Shown here: positions 15,949 to 24,419 of the stretch, piece after piece
Position numbering within the stretch: the stretch's first letter is position 1
Layout: every line of letters starts with the position of its first letter
Assembly: GCF_009498525.1 (NCBI RefSeq)
Contig: NZ_QSNT01000002.1
Span: forward strand, 434,001 to 498,000
Direction of reading: 5' to 3'
DNA from: Rhizobium sp. ICMP 5592
GTDB taxonomy: Bacteria > Pseudomonadota > Alphaproteobacteria > Rhizobiales > Rhizobiaceae
DNA: 64,000 nucleotides
Notes under the pieces: model-generated
What the model was told of the DNA's origin: nothing
The model's database searches: none
Seen by the model: only the letters and a program-made list of their open reading frames with translations
Translations under genes and position numbers: made by a program

Positions 15949-16833
15949 ATGACTGCTACAGTTTCACTTTCGACCCCGATCGCATCGGATGCGCCGGCGG
16001 ATCATCGCCAGAAGAAGGGTTTTACTCGCTGGATCGTCCTGGCCATCCTGTTCGTCTTTCTTGGCGGCACGCTGTTCCCGTTCTTCCTGGCGGCCTTCAA
16101 CGCCATCAAGACCCCGGCCGACTATGCCGCCAATGGTCCGCTTGCCTTTCCGCATAGCTTCGACCTGACGGCGCTCAAGAACTTCTGGGCCAATGTCGAC
16201 TTCACCCGCAAGCTCTTCAACAGCATCCTGATCAGCGGCTGCACCGCCATTCTCGCGGTGGTTCTCAGCCTGCTCAACGCCTATGCCATCGGCATCGGCC
16301 GTGTGCGGGGTGGGAGGGCTCTGTTGGTGATTTTGCTGATTTCCATCATGGCGCCTCAGGAGGCCCTAGTTTACCCGCTTTACTACATGGCCAAGCAGGT
16401 GGGCCTGTTCGATTCCATGTTGTCGGTGATCCTGATCATCGGTGTGCTGCACACCGCCTTCGGCACATATCTGCTGTCCTCGGTGCTGACCACCTTTCCG
16501 CGTGAAATCATCGAGGCAGCGCAGATCGACAATGCGAGCCGCTGGCAGATCCTTTGGCTGGTGATCGTACCGGTGCTGCGCCCGACACTTGCCGTGCTTG
16601 CGACTTTCTTCTTCATCTGGACCTGGAACGAGTTCCTGATCCCGCTGGTGTTCCTGGTTTCCAACAATAATCAGACGGTCTCGGTCGCCATGGGTGTCCT
16701 GTCCGGCTCCAATACGCAGGATCCGACGGCGGTTGCCGCGGCCTCGCTGCTCGGCGTCACGCCGACGGTGATTTTCTTCCTGATTTTCCAACGCACCCTG
16801 ACGCGGGGCGTGGCTGCTGGTGCTGTCAAATAG
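15949..16833 (+). CDS. CUT1 sugar ABC transporter permease 2
   Basis: A 294-aa permease of the MalG/UgpE type with six hydrophobic segments and the EAA loop FPREIIEAAQIDNASRWQIL. It pairs with the upstream permease to form the channel. The gene is followed by a perfect 16-bp intergenic stem-loop before the ATPase gene. Confidence 0.9.
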   Translation: MTATVSLSTPIASDAPADHRQKKGFTRWIVLAILFVFLGGTLFPFFLAAFNAIKTPADYAANGPLAFPHSFDLTALKNFWANVDFTRKLFNSILISGCTAILAVVLSLLNAYAIGIGRVRGGRALLVILLISIMAPQEALVYPLYYMAKQVGLFDSMLSVILIIGVLHTAFGTYLLSSVLTTFPREIIEAAQIDNASRWQILWLVIVPVLRPTLAVLATFFFIWTWNEFLIPLVFLVSNNNQTVSVAMGVLSGSNTQDPTAVAAASLLGVTPTVIFFLIFQRTLTRGVAAGAVK

Positions 16834-16852
16834 ACGAATGCCGCAACGCATG

Positions 16853-16887
16853 CGGCCTCGTGTGAATGATCCATTCACACGAGGCCG
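16853..16887 (+). repeat. Perfect 16-bp stem-loop inside the ABC operon
   Basis: CGGCCTCGTGTGAATG (16853-16868) and CATTCACACGAGGCCG (16872-16887) are perfect inverted complements across a 3-nt loop. It lies 19 nt after the second permease stop and 59 nt before the ATPase start. It has no T-run, so full termination is not obvious; attenuation or mRNA processing and stability are likelier. Confidence 0.75.
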
Positions 16888-16946
16888 AGATACGAAGACA
16901 AGAAACGGCAGGTCTGGCGAAGTTCAATTCTTCCGGAGGAGGAAAA

Positions 16947-18035
16947 ATGGCAGGAATCAACATCAAGTCCGTCACCAAGCATTTCGGCGCGGTGCAGGTT
17001 CTCAACGACATAGATCTCACGATCGAGCCCGGCGAATTCGTCGTGTTCCTGGGCGGCTCCGGCTGCGGGAAATCGACCTTGCTGCGGATGATCGCCGGGC
17101 TTGAGGCGATCACCAGCGGTGAGGTCTGGATCGGCGGGCGGCGTGTCGACCAGCTTCCGCCCGGCGAACGCGGGGTGTCGATGGTGTTTCAGTCCTACGC
17201 GCTCTATCCGCACATGACGGTGCGCGACAACATGTCGTTCGGCCTCCGGAACATCGGCACGCCGAAGGCGGAGATTGCGAAGCGCATCGACATCGCAGCC
17301 ACCATATTGGAGATGCCGCATCTGCTTGACCGCAAACCGTCGGAGCTTTCGGGCGGCCAGCGCCAGCGCGTTGCCATTGGCCGCGCCATCGTGCGTGAAC
17401 CCGACGTGTTCCTGTTCGATGAGCCACTGTCCAACCTCGATGCCGGTCTGCGCAATCGTACGCGCGTGGAGCTTGCGCAATTGCATGAGCGGCTGGGCGC
17501 AACGATGGTCTTCGTCACCCACGACCAGATCGAGGCGATGACGCTTGCCGACCGGATCGTGCTTCTGAACAACAAGAAGATCGAGCAGGTGGCGACGCCA
17601 GTGGAGATCTATACGCGGCCAGCGACGCGCTATGTCGCCCAGTTCATCGGCTCGCCCGGAATGAACTTCGTTAACGTGGCCGGTGTCAGCGATGCCGGGG
17701 GCTTTGCGACGGCGACTTTGCCCGATGGCTCGACCATCAAGACGGCGGTTCCACTGAACGGCATGGCGCGGTCGGAGCTGACGCTCGGCATCCGGCCGGA
17801 ATATCTGGTGGCGACGACGGCGGACAAGGGCGACATCGCCGGAACGGTCGAGACGGTGGAGCGGTTGGGCGACCGGTCGCTCGTGCATGTCCGTCTGAAG
17901 GACGGCTCGAAGATCATTGGTACCGACCCGGGCATGACGACCATCACCAGCGGCGCGCCGATCGCCTTTGCCGTCGACGGGGCGAAACTGACCATTTTCG
18001 ATCAGAAAGATGTAGCCCATCACGCCGCACATTGA
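16947..18035 (+). CDS. CUT1 ABC transporter ATP-binding protein (UgpC/MalK type)
   Basis: A 362-aa ATPase. Walker A is LGGSGCGKSTLLRM, the Q-loop lies in VFQSYALYPHMTV, the signature is LSGGQRQRVAIGRA, and Walker B is FLFDEPLSNLDAG. A C-terminal TOBE-type regulatory domain (about 240-362) includes GIRPEYLV. GGAGGAGGAAAA precedes the ATG at 16947; codons upstream of it belong to the intergenic hairpin region. It energises the two permeases before it. Confidence 0.9.
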   Translation: MAGINIKSVTKHFGAVQVLNDIDLTIEPGEFVVFLGGSGCGKSTLLRMIAGLEAITSGEVWIGGRRVDQLPPGERGVSMVFQSYALYPHMTVRDNMSFGLRNIGTPKAEIAKRIDIAATILEMPHLLDRKPSELSGGQRQRVAIGRAIVREPDVFLFDEPLSNLDAGLRNRTRVELAQLHERLGATMVFVTHDQIEAMTLADRIVLLNNKKIEQVATPVEIYTRPATRYVAQFIGSPGMNFVNVAGVSDAGGFATATLPDGSTIKTAVPLNGMARSELTLGIRPEYLVATTADKGDIAGTVETVERLGDRSLVHVRLKDGSKIIGTDPGMTTITSGAPIAFAVDGAKLTIFDQKDVAHHAAH

Positions 18036-18066
18036 CGAAACCGTCCAATTGGTATGTTATGCCGAT

Positions 18067-18630
18067 ATGTCTACAGCGCACCACAGAAAGAAGCAGCCTT
18101 TGCTCGTCCGCCAGCAGTTGCTGGAGGTGGCGGCGCGGCTGGCGTCGGAGAAGGGCATGACGGCGGTGACGCTGGATGCCGTATCGGGCGCCTCCGGTGT
18201 CAGCAAGGGCGGATTGCTGCATCATTTCCCCAACAAGAATACGCTCCTGGAGGCCTTGTTCGACAGTTTGATCGAGCGACTGGACCGGGCGATCGAGGAG
18301 GAGATGCGGGCCGATCCGCTGCCGCATGGGCGCTTCACCCGCGGTTATCTGCGTGCTTGCCTGGCGTTGCGCGACAGGCCCGAGGAAACGCAGGATTGGG
18401 CGCAGGTGACGATGGTGCTGCTCAGCGAACCGCAATTGCGGCAGCGCTGGCGCGACTGGGTGCGCGAACGCAGCGAGGAATATGTAGGCACGGACTCCTC
18501 CGTGGATGCGGCGATCGTGCGGCTGGCGACCGATGGGCTCTGGCTCGCCGACCTGCTCGGCAGCCACGAGATGGATGAGAGCGCCCGCGAAACACTGGTC
18601 GAGCGGCTGATCGCGTTGACGCAGCTTTAA
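18067..18630 (+). CDS. TetR-family regulator
   Basis: A 187-aa repressor with a TetR HTH: QQLLEVAARLASEKGMTAVT, then LDAVSGASGVSKGGLLHHFP and NKNTLLEALFD. The C-terminal ligand domain is Leu/Arg-rich. The ATG at 18067 is chosen; 18049 is a weaker alternative. It precedes an SMR efflux gene by 19 nt, and such TetR-SMR pairs usually respond to a toxic cation. Confidence 0.82.
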   Translation: MSTAHHRKKQPLLVRQQLLEVAARLASEKGMTAVTLDAVSGASGVSKGGLLHHFPNKNTLLEALFDSLIERLDRAIEEEMRADPLPHGRFTRGYLRACLALRDRPEETQDWAQVTMVLLSEPQLRQRWRDWVRERSEEYVGTDSSVDAAIVRLATDGLWLADLLGSHEMDESARETLVERLIALTQL

Positions 18631-18649
18631 GAGATATCGAGAGAGCTTG

Positions 18650-18991
18650 ATGACGAACGCATTTGTCTACGGGACGCTGCTGGTGGCGATCGCGCTTGAG
18701 GTGCTTGGCACGACGGCCTTGCAGCTGTCGCAGCAGTTCACCCGTCTCGGTCCCTCCATCGTCGTGGTGTTGTGCTATGCCGCGTCCTTCTATTGCCTGT
18801 CGGTGACTTTGCGGGTGATCCCGGTCGGCATTGCCTATGCCATCTGGAGCGCGCTCGGCATCGTGCTGATCTCCGCCGTCGGGCTGGTGTTTTTCCGCCA
18901 GAAACTCGATCTGGCGGCGGTCATCGGGCTTGGTCTGATCATCGCCGGCGTGCTCGTCGTCAACCTGTTTTCAAAATCCGTGTCGCACTGA
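18650..18991 (+). CDS. Small multidrug resistance (SMR) transporter
   Basis: A 113-aa protein with four membrane segments. The essential glutamate of helix 1 is in VAIALEVLGTTALQLS, and the helix 2-3 motif VIPVGIAYAIWSALGIVLIS is typical of EmrE-like proteins. It works as a dual-topology dimer exchanging protons for lipophilic cations. It is the second gene of the TetR-SMR pair. ATG 18650 is preferred over the TTG one codon earlier. Confidence 0.88.
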   Translation: MTNAFVYGTLLVAIALEVLGTTALQLSQQFTRLGPSIVVVLCYAASFYCLSVTLRVIPVGIAYAIWSALGIVLISAVGLVFFRQKLDLAAVIGLGLIIAGVLVVNLFSKSVSH

Positions 18992-19087
18992 AAAGACAGG
19001 TGTTTCGCATGGTAATTTTTGCCTTTGTCAAATCGCTTCGGACGCATTATCTCTTGCGCTGGAAGGGCTGATGGAGGTCTAAAAGTG

Positions 19088-19109
19088 GCGCTTTCCCAAA
19101 GCGCTTTGG
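19088..19109. promoter_or_regulatory. Overlapping palindromes upstream of thuAB-like genes
   Basis: GCGCTTT-ccc-AAAGCGC (19088-19104) overlaps the perfect 14-bp palindrome CCAAAGCGCTTTGG (19096-19109). The shared AAAGCGCTTT core is compatible with a LacI-family operator. It lies 46 nt before the thuA-like start. The regulator may lie outside the window. Confidence 0.5.
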
Positions 19110-19154
19110 ATCGCATAACCTGTTCAATCTCAATGGTATTAGAGGAGTGCCGTA

Positions 19155-19940
19155 ATGACTATTCGTGCCGTCGTCTGGGGCGAGAACATTCATGAGCAGA
19201 CAAACAAGGTCGTCGCCGACATCTATCCGGAAGGCATGCATACGACGATCGCCAAGGGGCTGAATACCGATGCCGGCATTGAAGCAACCACTGCAACGTT
19301 GCAGGAGCCGGAACACGGTCTGAGCGAAGCTCGGCTGAAGGACACTGATGTGCTGCTTTGGTGGGGTCACAAAGACCACGGCGCGGTGAATGATGAGATC
19401 GTCGAGCGTGTCGCCAAGCGCGTCTGGGAAGGCATGGGGCTCATTGTGCTGCATTCCGGCCATTTCTCGAAGGTCTTCAAGCGGCTGATGGGTACGCCCT
19501 GCGCACTGAAATGGCGCGAAGCGGGTGAACGTGAGCGTCTTTGGGTGATCAACCCGCGCCATCCGATTGCCGCCGGCCTCGGCGAATATTTCGAGCTGGA
19601 AAACGAGGAGATGTATGGCGAGCAGTTCTCCGTTCCCGAGCCGCTGGAAACGGTGTTTATTTCCTGGTTCCAGGGCGGTGAAGTCTTCCGCTCCGGCATG
19701 ACGTGGCGCCGTGGCGCCGGCAACATCTTCTATTTCCGTCCCGGTCATGAGACCTATCCGACCTACCACAACGACACCGTGCAGAAGGTGCTGATCAACT
19801 CCGTCAAATGGGCTCACAATCCGCTTGGTACGCAGGCGAGCATCCATGACGCGCCGAATGTGCCGGTCGAGAAGGCGTTGGAGCCGATTGTCGAACGTGG
19901 TCCGAAACTGCACCAGGCCGGCGAAGCCGGTTATCGCTGA
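19155..19940 (+). CDS. thuA: ThuA-like trehalose-utilisation family protein
   Basis: A 261-aa ThuA-domain protein (a glutamine-amidotransferase-like fold without the catalytic Cys). Family signatures are [10 protein letters not shown] (about residues 71-80), [16 protein letters not shown] and [17 protein letters not shown]. In Sinorhizobium ThuA works with the dehydrogenase ThuB on disaccharides such as trehalose through 3-keto sugars. The thuB-like gene follows after 8 nt. The symbol is by family; no transporter lies beside the pair as in the classic thuEFGKAB operon, unless the locus at 13.7-18 kb serves it. Confidence 0.8.
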   Translation: MTIRAVVWGENIHEQTNKVVADIYPEGMHTTIAKGLNTDAGIEATTATLQEPEHGLSEARLKDTDVLLWWGHKDHGAVNDEIVERVAKRVWEGMGLIVLHSGHFSKVFKRLMGTPCALKWREAGERERLWVINPRHPIAAGLGEYFELENEEMYGEQFSVPEPLETVFISWFQGGEVFRSGMTWRRGAGNIFYFRPGHETYPTYHNDTVQKVLINSVKWAHNPLGTQASIHDAPNVPVEKALEPIVERGPKLHQAGEAGYR

Positions 19941-19948
19941 GGTATAAA

Positions 19949-20992
19949 ATGCGTCTCATAATTGTTGGTACGGGCGGCATGGCGAAAAACCAGGCCGAAC
20001 ACTTCGTCCGTATTCCAGGCGTCGAGATCGTCGGCGCCGTCGACACCGATGCGACGAGGCTCGCTGCTTTCGCCGATACGTTCGATATCAAGAACCGTTT
20101 CTCGTCGCTGGACGAGGCGCTTGCCTGGGGCGAGTTCGACGCGGCAACCAATGTCACGCCGGATAGGGCGCACCATCCGACGACCCTGCCGCTGCTTGCG
20201 GCCGGCAAGCATGTTCTCTGCGAGAAGCCGCTGGCGGAGAATTACGACAAGGCGCTGGAGATGACGGAGACGGCCGAACGGGCCGGCGTCATCAACATGG
20301 TCAACCTGACCTATCGCAATGTCGCGCAGCTGCAGAAGGCGCGCGAGATGGTGATTTCGGGCGAGATCGGCACGGTCAAGCATGTCGAGGCCTCCTACCT
20401 GCAGAGCTGGCTCGTCTCCAGGGCCTGGGGCGATTGGCGCAGCGAGTCCAAATGGCTGTGGCGGCTCTCCACTGGCCACGGCTCGAACGGTGTGCTCGGC
20501 GATATCGGCATTCATATTCTCGATTTCGCCGCCTATGGCGCCGCGACCGATATTGACCATGTCTTTGCCCGGCTGAAGACCTTCAACAAGGCGCCGGAAG
20601 AGCGCATCGGCGAATATACGCTCGATGCCAATGACAGCTTCTCCATGTCGGTCGATTTCGCCAATGGCGCACTCGGCGTCGTGCATGCGAGCCGCTGGGC
20701 GACGGGGCATCTGAATGAGCTGAAGCTGCGCATTTATGGCGAGCGCGGGGGCCTCGAGGTCAACCATAGCCCCAACGGTTCGGAGCTTCGTGCTTGCCTT
20801 GGCGACGACACGGAAACGGCGACATGGAAGGTCATCGAGGTGCCGCCGGTGGCGACCAACTACCAGCGTTTCGCCGAGGCAGTTATGACTGGCAGCAACC
20901 AGGATCCGAGCTTCCGTCACGCGGCCAATTTGCAGCGCGTGCTCGATCTCGCCATGGTCACGGAAACGGAGCGGCGCGAACTCAAAGTTTGA
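19949..20992 (+). CDS. thuB: ThuB-like Gfo/Idh/MocA dehydrogenase
   Basis: A 347-aa NAD-dependent dehydrogenase. The Rossmann start is LIIVGTGGMAKNQAEHF, the EKP motif is in VLCEKPLAENYDKAL, and a conserved HILDFAAYGAATD segment holds the family HxxD-type residues. With the ThuA-like partner it probably oxidises the C3 hydroxyl of a disaccharide. A strong terminator follows 31 nt after the stop, so the two genes form a short operon. Confidence 0.8.
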   Translation: MRLIIVGTGGMAKNQAEHFVRIPGVEIVGAVDTDATRLAAFADTFDIKNRFSSLDEALAWGEFDAATNVTPDRAHHPTTLPLLAAGKHVLCEKPLAENYDKALEMTETAERAGVINMVNLTYRNVAQLQKAREMVISGEIGTVKHVEASYLQSWLVSRAWGDWRSESKWLWRLSTGHGSNGVLGDIGIHILDFAAYGAATDIDHVFARLKTFNKAPEERIGEYTLDANDSFSMSVDFANGALGVVHASRWATGHLNELKLRIYGERGGLEVNHSPNGSELRACLGDDTETATWKVIEVPPVATNYQRFAEAVMTGSNQDPSFRHAANLQRVLDLAMVTETERRELKV

Positions 20993-21023
20993 CGCTGTCT
21001 CTGCTTCATCTCCGACGTTTAAG

Positions 21024-21052
21024 CGGCCGCCTTCGGGTGGCCGTTTCCTTTT
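21024..21052 (+). terminator. Rho-independent terminator after thuAB-like genes
   Basis: CGGCCGCC (21024-21031) pairs with GGTGGCCG (21036-21043) around a TTCG tetraloop, with one G-U pair, and is followed by TTTCCTTTT. Confidence 0.85.
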
Positions 21053-21144
21053 GGGGGTGTTGTCGCAATTGCTTGACGGGATACGGATGCAGGTGCAGCA
21101 TTCCCTCAAGATGCTCTGAATGCGAGATCATGGGAGGAGGGCTC

Positions 21145-21969
21145 ATGTCCACCGAGGAAAAGGTTGCGAGCCATTATACGCACGGCTCACTGGAAGAAAC
21201 GATTCTTGCGGGGCTTACCGCCGGCGGCAAGGATATCGACCATCTCAGCATCGACGATCTCGCCGGTATCGACGAGTTCCATCTCGGGCGGCGCGAGGCC
21301 ACGCGGGAGTTTGCCCGGGATCTCGATCTGAGCGACGGCATGCGGCTCGTCGATATCGGATCGGGACTTGGCGGGCCGGCGCGCTATATCGCCAGCACCT
21401 ATGGCTGCATCGTCACCGGCGTCGATCTCACCGACGAATTCGTCAAGGTTGCCGATATCCTGACCGAGCGTTGCGGCATGGCCGCGCAAGTGTCGTTCCG
21501 GCAGGCGAGCGCGCTGTCGCTTCCTTTCGCCAACCAAAGCTTCGACCGCGCAACGCTTATCCATGTCGGCATGAACATCGAGGACAAGGCAAGGCTGTTT
21601 GCCGAAGCGCGCCGCGTGCTGAAGCCTGGCGGCAGGTTCGGTGTCTACGAAGTCATGCAGATGCGCGACGGTGCGCTGCCCTATCCAATGCCCTGGGCGA
21701 TGACGCCGGAGACGAGCTTCGTTTGTACTCCCGAGACCTATCGTCGGCTGCTCAAGGAGGCCAGCTTCACGGTAGAGTTCGAGCAGGACCGCAGCGCGCT
21801 GGCGATCCGGATGGCGCAGGAGATGCGTGCCAGCGCCGCCGGCGGCGGCCAGACGTTGAGCCTCGGCGCACTGATGGGGCCGAAGGCGGCGGAACGCGTG
21901 GGCAATGTCGGCATGTCGGTCGGCAGCGGCCTGATTGCGCCGATCGAAATGATCGCTAAAGCCGATTGA
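21145..21969 (+). CDS. Class I SAM-dependent methyltransferase
   Basis: A 274-aa methyltransferase. Motif I is LVDIGSGLGGPARYIAST (about residues 70-87) followed by the acidic residue of TGVDLTDEF, and motif post-III is EARRVLKPGGRFGVYEVMQM. It resembles the UbiE/sarcosine-methyltransferase group of small-molecule enzymes. A GGGAGGAGGG site fixes the ATG at 21145. It stands alone between two terminator/regulator elements, and its substrate is unknown. Confidence 0.82.
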   Translation: MSTEEKVASHYTHGSLEETILAGLTAGGKDIDHLSIDDLAGIDEFHLGRREATREFARDLDLSDGMRLVDIGSGLGGPARYIASTYGCIVTGVDLTDEFVKVADILTERCGMAAQVSFRQASALSLPFANQSFDRATLIHVGMNIEDKARLFAEARRVLKPGGRFGVYEVMQMRDGALPYPMPWAMTPETSFVCTPETYRRLLKEASFTVEFEQDRSALAIRMAQEMRASAAGGGQTLSLGALMGPKAAERVGNVGMSVGSGLIAPIEMIAKAD

Positions 21970-22033
21970 TGGAAACCGAGCCGGCGGTGTCCGGATTGAC
22001 AGGGACGCTCTCCTGTCTGTATGGAGAATCCAA

Positions 22034-22107
22034 CGGTAATGGATTTCTGCCGGGCCATGGTGGCCGAACCGCTGCTCTGAATTTCCGGAGAAGCTGATGA
22101 CTCCTAC
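22034..22107 (+). ncRNA. Fluoride riboswitch (crcB motif)
   Basis: The aptamer core is recognisable: GGTAATGGATTTCTGCC (22035-22051), a variable hairpin (GGCCATGGTGGCC), the conserved AACCGCT, a second variable hairpin, then AGCTGATGACTCCTAC ending at 22107. ATGGA near the 5' end can form the family pseudoknot with the 3' CTCC. It precedes a CLC-F and a CrcB gene, the two main fluoride exporter types. Binding of fluoride should switch the operon on. Confidence 0.88.
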
Positions 22108-22140
22108 TCAATATGCCCGGTGGGGCGAAGGAGTAGAGTC
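22099..22140 (+). promoter_or_regulatory. Riboswitch expression platform: alternative hairpin
   Basis: GACTC-c-TACTC (22099-22109, one bulged C) pairs with GAGTA-GAGTC (22131-22140). The left arm is the pseudoknot strand of the aptamer, and the right arm holds the GGAG Shine-Dalgarno (22130-22133) of the leader ORF. The two folds exclude each other, which suggests that the free aptamer hides the ribosome-binding site and the fluoride-bound form exposes it. Confidence 0.6.
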
Positions 22141-22221
22141 ATGTCCGCAATCCTCCAACTTTGTTTTATGATCCTTGTCCCCGTCAGGACCGCCGCCGGT
22201 CTTCCGGGAGGGGCGAACTGA
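22141..22221 (+). CDS. 26-codon leader ORF coupled to clcF
   Basis: ATG at 22141 lies 7 nt after GGAG and directly after the expression-platform hairpin. It reads 26 codons ([20 protein letters not shown] then LPGGAN) to a TGA at 22219-22221 that overlaps the clc ATG at 22221. The clc gene has its own GGGAGGGG site within the leader ORF. The layout suggests translational coupling; the peptide itself may have no function. Confidence 0.5.
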   Translation: MSAILQLCFMILVPVRTAAGLPGGAN

Positions 22222-23624
22222 TGTCGGCATCCGATTTCTTTCATCATCGTTTCCAGCAATTGCGCAGCATATTCAAATGGATCTTCCTGGTAGTGCCGAT
22301 GGCAGCCGTGGTCGGCTCGCTCTGCGCACTGTTTCTTTGGAGCCTCGACCGGGCCACGCGGGCGCGGTTCGACTATCCCTGGCTGATCTTCCTGATGCCG
22401 GTTGCAGGCTTCCTGATGGTGCTGGCCTACCAGCGCTTCGGTCGGGGCGCTGAGGGCGGCAACAATCTGATCGTCGAGCAGATCCATGAACCTGGCGGCG
22501 GCGTGCCGCTGCGCATGGCGCCGTTCATCCTGGTCTCAACCGTTCTGACGCATCTGGTCGGCGGCTCGGCGGGGCGTGAGGGCACGGCGGTGCAGCTCGG
22601 CGGCAGCATCGCCAGCGCCTTTGCCAAGCTTTTCAGGCTGAGCCAAGCTGAAGTCCGTATCCTGCTGATGGCCGGCATCGCCGCCGGTTTCGGTGCTGTT
22701 TTCGGCACGCCGATTGCCGGTGCAGTGTTTGCTCTCGAAGTGCTGACCATCGGGCGCATGCAATATGAAGCGCTGATCCCCAGCCTTGTGGCGGCGATCG
22801 CGGCCGACTGGACCTGCCATGCCTGGGGGATCGAGCACACCCAGTACCATATCGCCTATCTCGCCGGCACACCGGCCAGCACCTTTCATCTCGATGCGCT
22901 GCTGCTTGTGAAGGTCGGCATCGCCGGCGTGCTCTTCGGGCTGATGGCCCGCTGCTTCAGCGAAATCTCCCATATGGCATCGACCGCCTTCAAGCGGGTC
23001 TGTGCCTATGCGCCGTTGCGGCCGGTGATCGCCAGCGTCGTGCTGATCGGTCTCGTCTATGCACTCGGCACGCGCGAATATCTCGGTCTCGGGGTTTGGT
23101 CGCCCAATCCGGGCGATGCGACAATCTTGGACTTCTTCGATCCGGCGCGTACCGACTACTGGAGCTGGTTCTGGAAAGCGGTCTTTACCATTGTCACGCT
23201 GAGTTCCGGCTTCAAGGGCGGCGAGGTGACGCCATTGTTCTTCATCGGTGCCGCCCTCGGCAATGCTATTGCCGCCATTCTCGGCGCTCCGATCGATCTC
23301 TTTGCCGCACTCGGCTTCGTCGCGGTTTTCGCGGGCGCCACCAACACGCCGCTTGCCTGCATGATCATGGGCATCGAACTCTTCGGCGCGACGCACACCG
23401 TCTATCTCGCCGTCGCCTGCTTCCTCGCCTATATCTGCAGCGGCCATACCAGCATCTATTTGTCGCAGCGTATCGGTATGGCGAAGAGCGCTGCCGCCAG
23501 TCACATTCCAGCCGGCGTCCCGCTTCGTCATGTGCGCGAGATCAATGCCAAAGCGCGCGGCGAAGTGACCGGGAAGGTAAGCGGGACGAAAGCGAAAACT
23601 CCACGGAAAGGCTCGAACTCGTAG
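22221..23624 (+). CDS. CLC-F type fluoride/proton antiporter
   Basis: A 467-aa CLC transporter with about ten or more hydrophobic helices. The family GREG motif is in [17 protein letters not shown] (Glu120), and the N-terminal motif reads [12 protein letters not shown] rather than the GSGIP of chloride types, a feature I associate with the fluoride-exporting CLC-F clade. A second helix motif is [20 protein letters not shown]. The riboswitch upstream and crcB downstream support fluoride as substrate. GGGAGGGG precedes the ATG. Confidence 0.88.
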   Translation: MSASDFFHHRFQQLRSIFKWIFLVVPMAAVVGSLCALFLWSLDRATRARFDYPWLIFLMPVAGFLMVLAYQRFGRGAEGGNNLIVEQIHEPGGGVPLRMAPFILVSTVLTHLVGGSAGREGTAVQLGGSIASAFAKLFRLSQAEVRILLMAGIAAGFGAVFGTPIAGAVFALEVLTIGRMQYEALIPSLVAAIAADWTCHAWGIEHTQYHIAYLAGTPASTFHLDALLLVKVGIAGVLFGLMARCFSEISHMASTAFKRVCAYAPLRPVIASVVLIGLVYALGTREYLGLGVWSPNPGDATILDFFDPARTDYWSWFWKAVFTIVTLSSGFKGGEVTPLFFIGAALGNAIAAILGAPIDLFAALGFVAVFAGATNTPLACMIMGIELFGATHTVYLAVACFLAYICSGHTSIYLSQRIGMAKSAAASHIPAGVPLRHVREINAKARGEVTGKVSGTKAKTPRKGSNS

Positions 23625-23677
23625 TCGGACGCGCTCGAAAACAGCTGTCTCTGTTCCATCCCAATTCGGAGGATTCC

Positions 23678-24067
23678 ATGAATTATCTGATTGTCTTCCT
23701 CGGTGCCGGACTGGGTGGTGTCTTTCGTCTCGGCGTCAATCAGGCGGCCGTCCGCCTGCTCGGCTTCGGATTTCCTTTCGGGACACTCGCGGTCAATATT
23801 GTCGGCTCGCTGATCATGGGATTGCTGACCGAATATTTCGTTCTGCGTAGCGGCCTGTCGCAGGAATTGCGGCTTTTCCTGACCACGGGCATCTTGGGTG
23901 GCTTCACGACATTCTCGAGCTTTTCAATGGATACCGTTGCCCTTTGGGAGCGTGGTCAATGGGGCGCGTCGTTGATCTATGTCGCGCTATCCCTGTTCCT
24001 ATCGGTGGCTGCGCTGATGATCGGGCTTTCGATCGTCCGGCTGCTGGCGCAGGGCCAGACTGCATAA
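23678..24067 (+). CDS. crcB: Fluoride channel CrcB/Fluc
   Basis: A 129-aa four-helix protein that works as a dual-topology dimer. Signatures are GAGLGGVFRLGVN, FPFGTLAVNIVGSLIMGLL (with the conserved Asn) and TTGILGGFTTFSSFSMDT (the Phe-box and Thr/Ser track). It gives passive fluoride exit and complements the CLC-F antiporter encoded just before it (53-nt gap, GGAGGATTCC site). The operon therefore encodes both known export modes under one riboswitch. Confidence 0.93.
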   Translation: MNYLIVFLGAGLGGVFRLGVNQAAVRLLGFGFPFGTLAVNIVGSLIMGLLTEYFVLRSGLSQELRLFLTTGILGGFTTFSSFSMDTVALWERGQWGASLIYVALSLFLSVAALMIGLSIVRLLAQGQTA

Positions 24068-24419
24068 GATCGGTCGGCGGGCAACGCTTGAAAGCGAACG
24101 ACTTTAAAAATGTGATCTGCGGCAAAACGCGCCTTCATCAGCCGTATTTCCGCCAATTCCTGGGTAGATATCCGCGAAAAACGGATGATGAAAAATGGGC
24201 GCGATAAAGCACCGCTCCTGAGAACGGACTCTCTTGCGAAATTCGACTAATGAACTCATATAATCTCTTATTATGATCATTGCATAACAGAGGAGTCGGG
24301 CGCAGATCGTGGATCGGCCAGGCAATACGAACATTGCTGGACCTGTTGTCGCTCCAAGATTTCCACGCAGATTTCCCTGAGATAAAATCCTCCCCCCAAT
24401 AACCCCTACGCAGACAGAC
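24068..24419. other. Gap between crcB and hydroxylase gene
   Basis: This 352-nt stretch has AT-rich patches (for example TATAATCTCTTATTATGATC near 24259) likely to hold the promoter of the downstream hydroxylase gene. I saw no coding signal, tRNA or clear terminator in it. Confidence 0.4.

Noticed and set aside
11508-20992. Reading the whole LacI-to-thuB stretch as one thuR-thuEFGKAB operon
   Set aside because: Extra dehydrogenase and isomerase genes precede the transporter, a TetR-SMR pair interrupts it, and the thuA-like gene has its own operator region.
19931-21109. Minus-strand open frame of 392 codons opposite the thuB-like gene
   Set aside because: Shadow composition; the plus strand has a complete Gfo/Idh/MocA enzyme with ribosome-binding site.
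22536-23531. Minus-strand open frame of 331 codons opposite the CLC gene
   Set aside because: Glu/Arg/His-rich shadow of a membrane-protein gene; no start signal.
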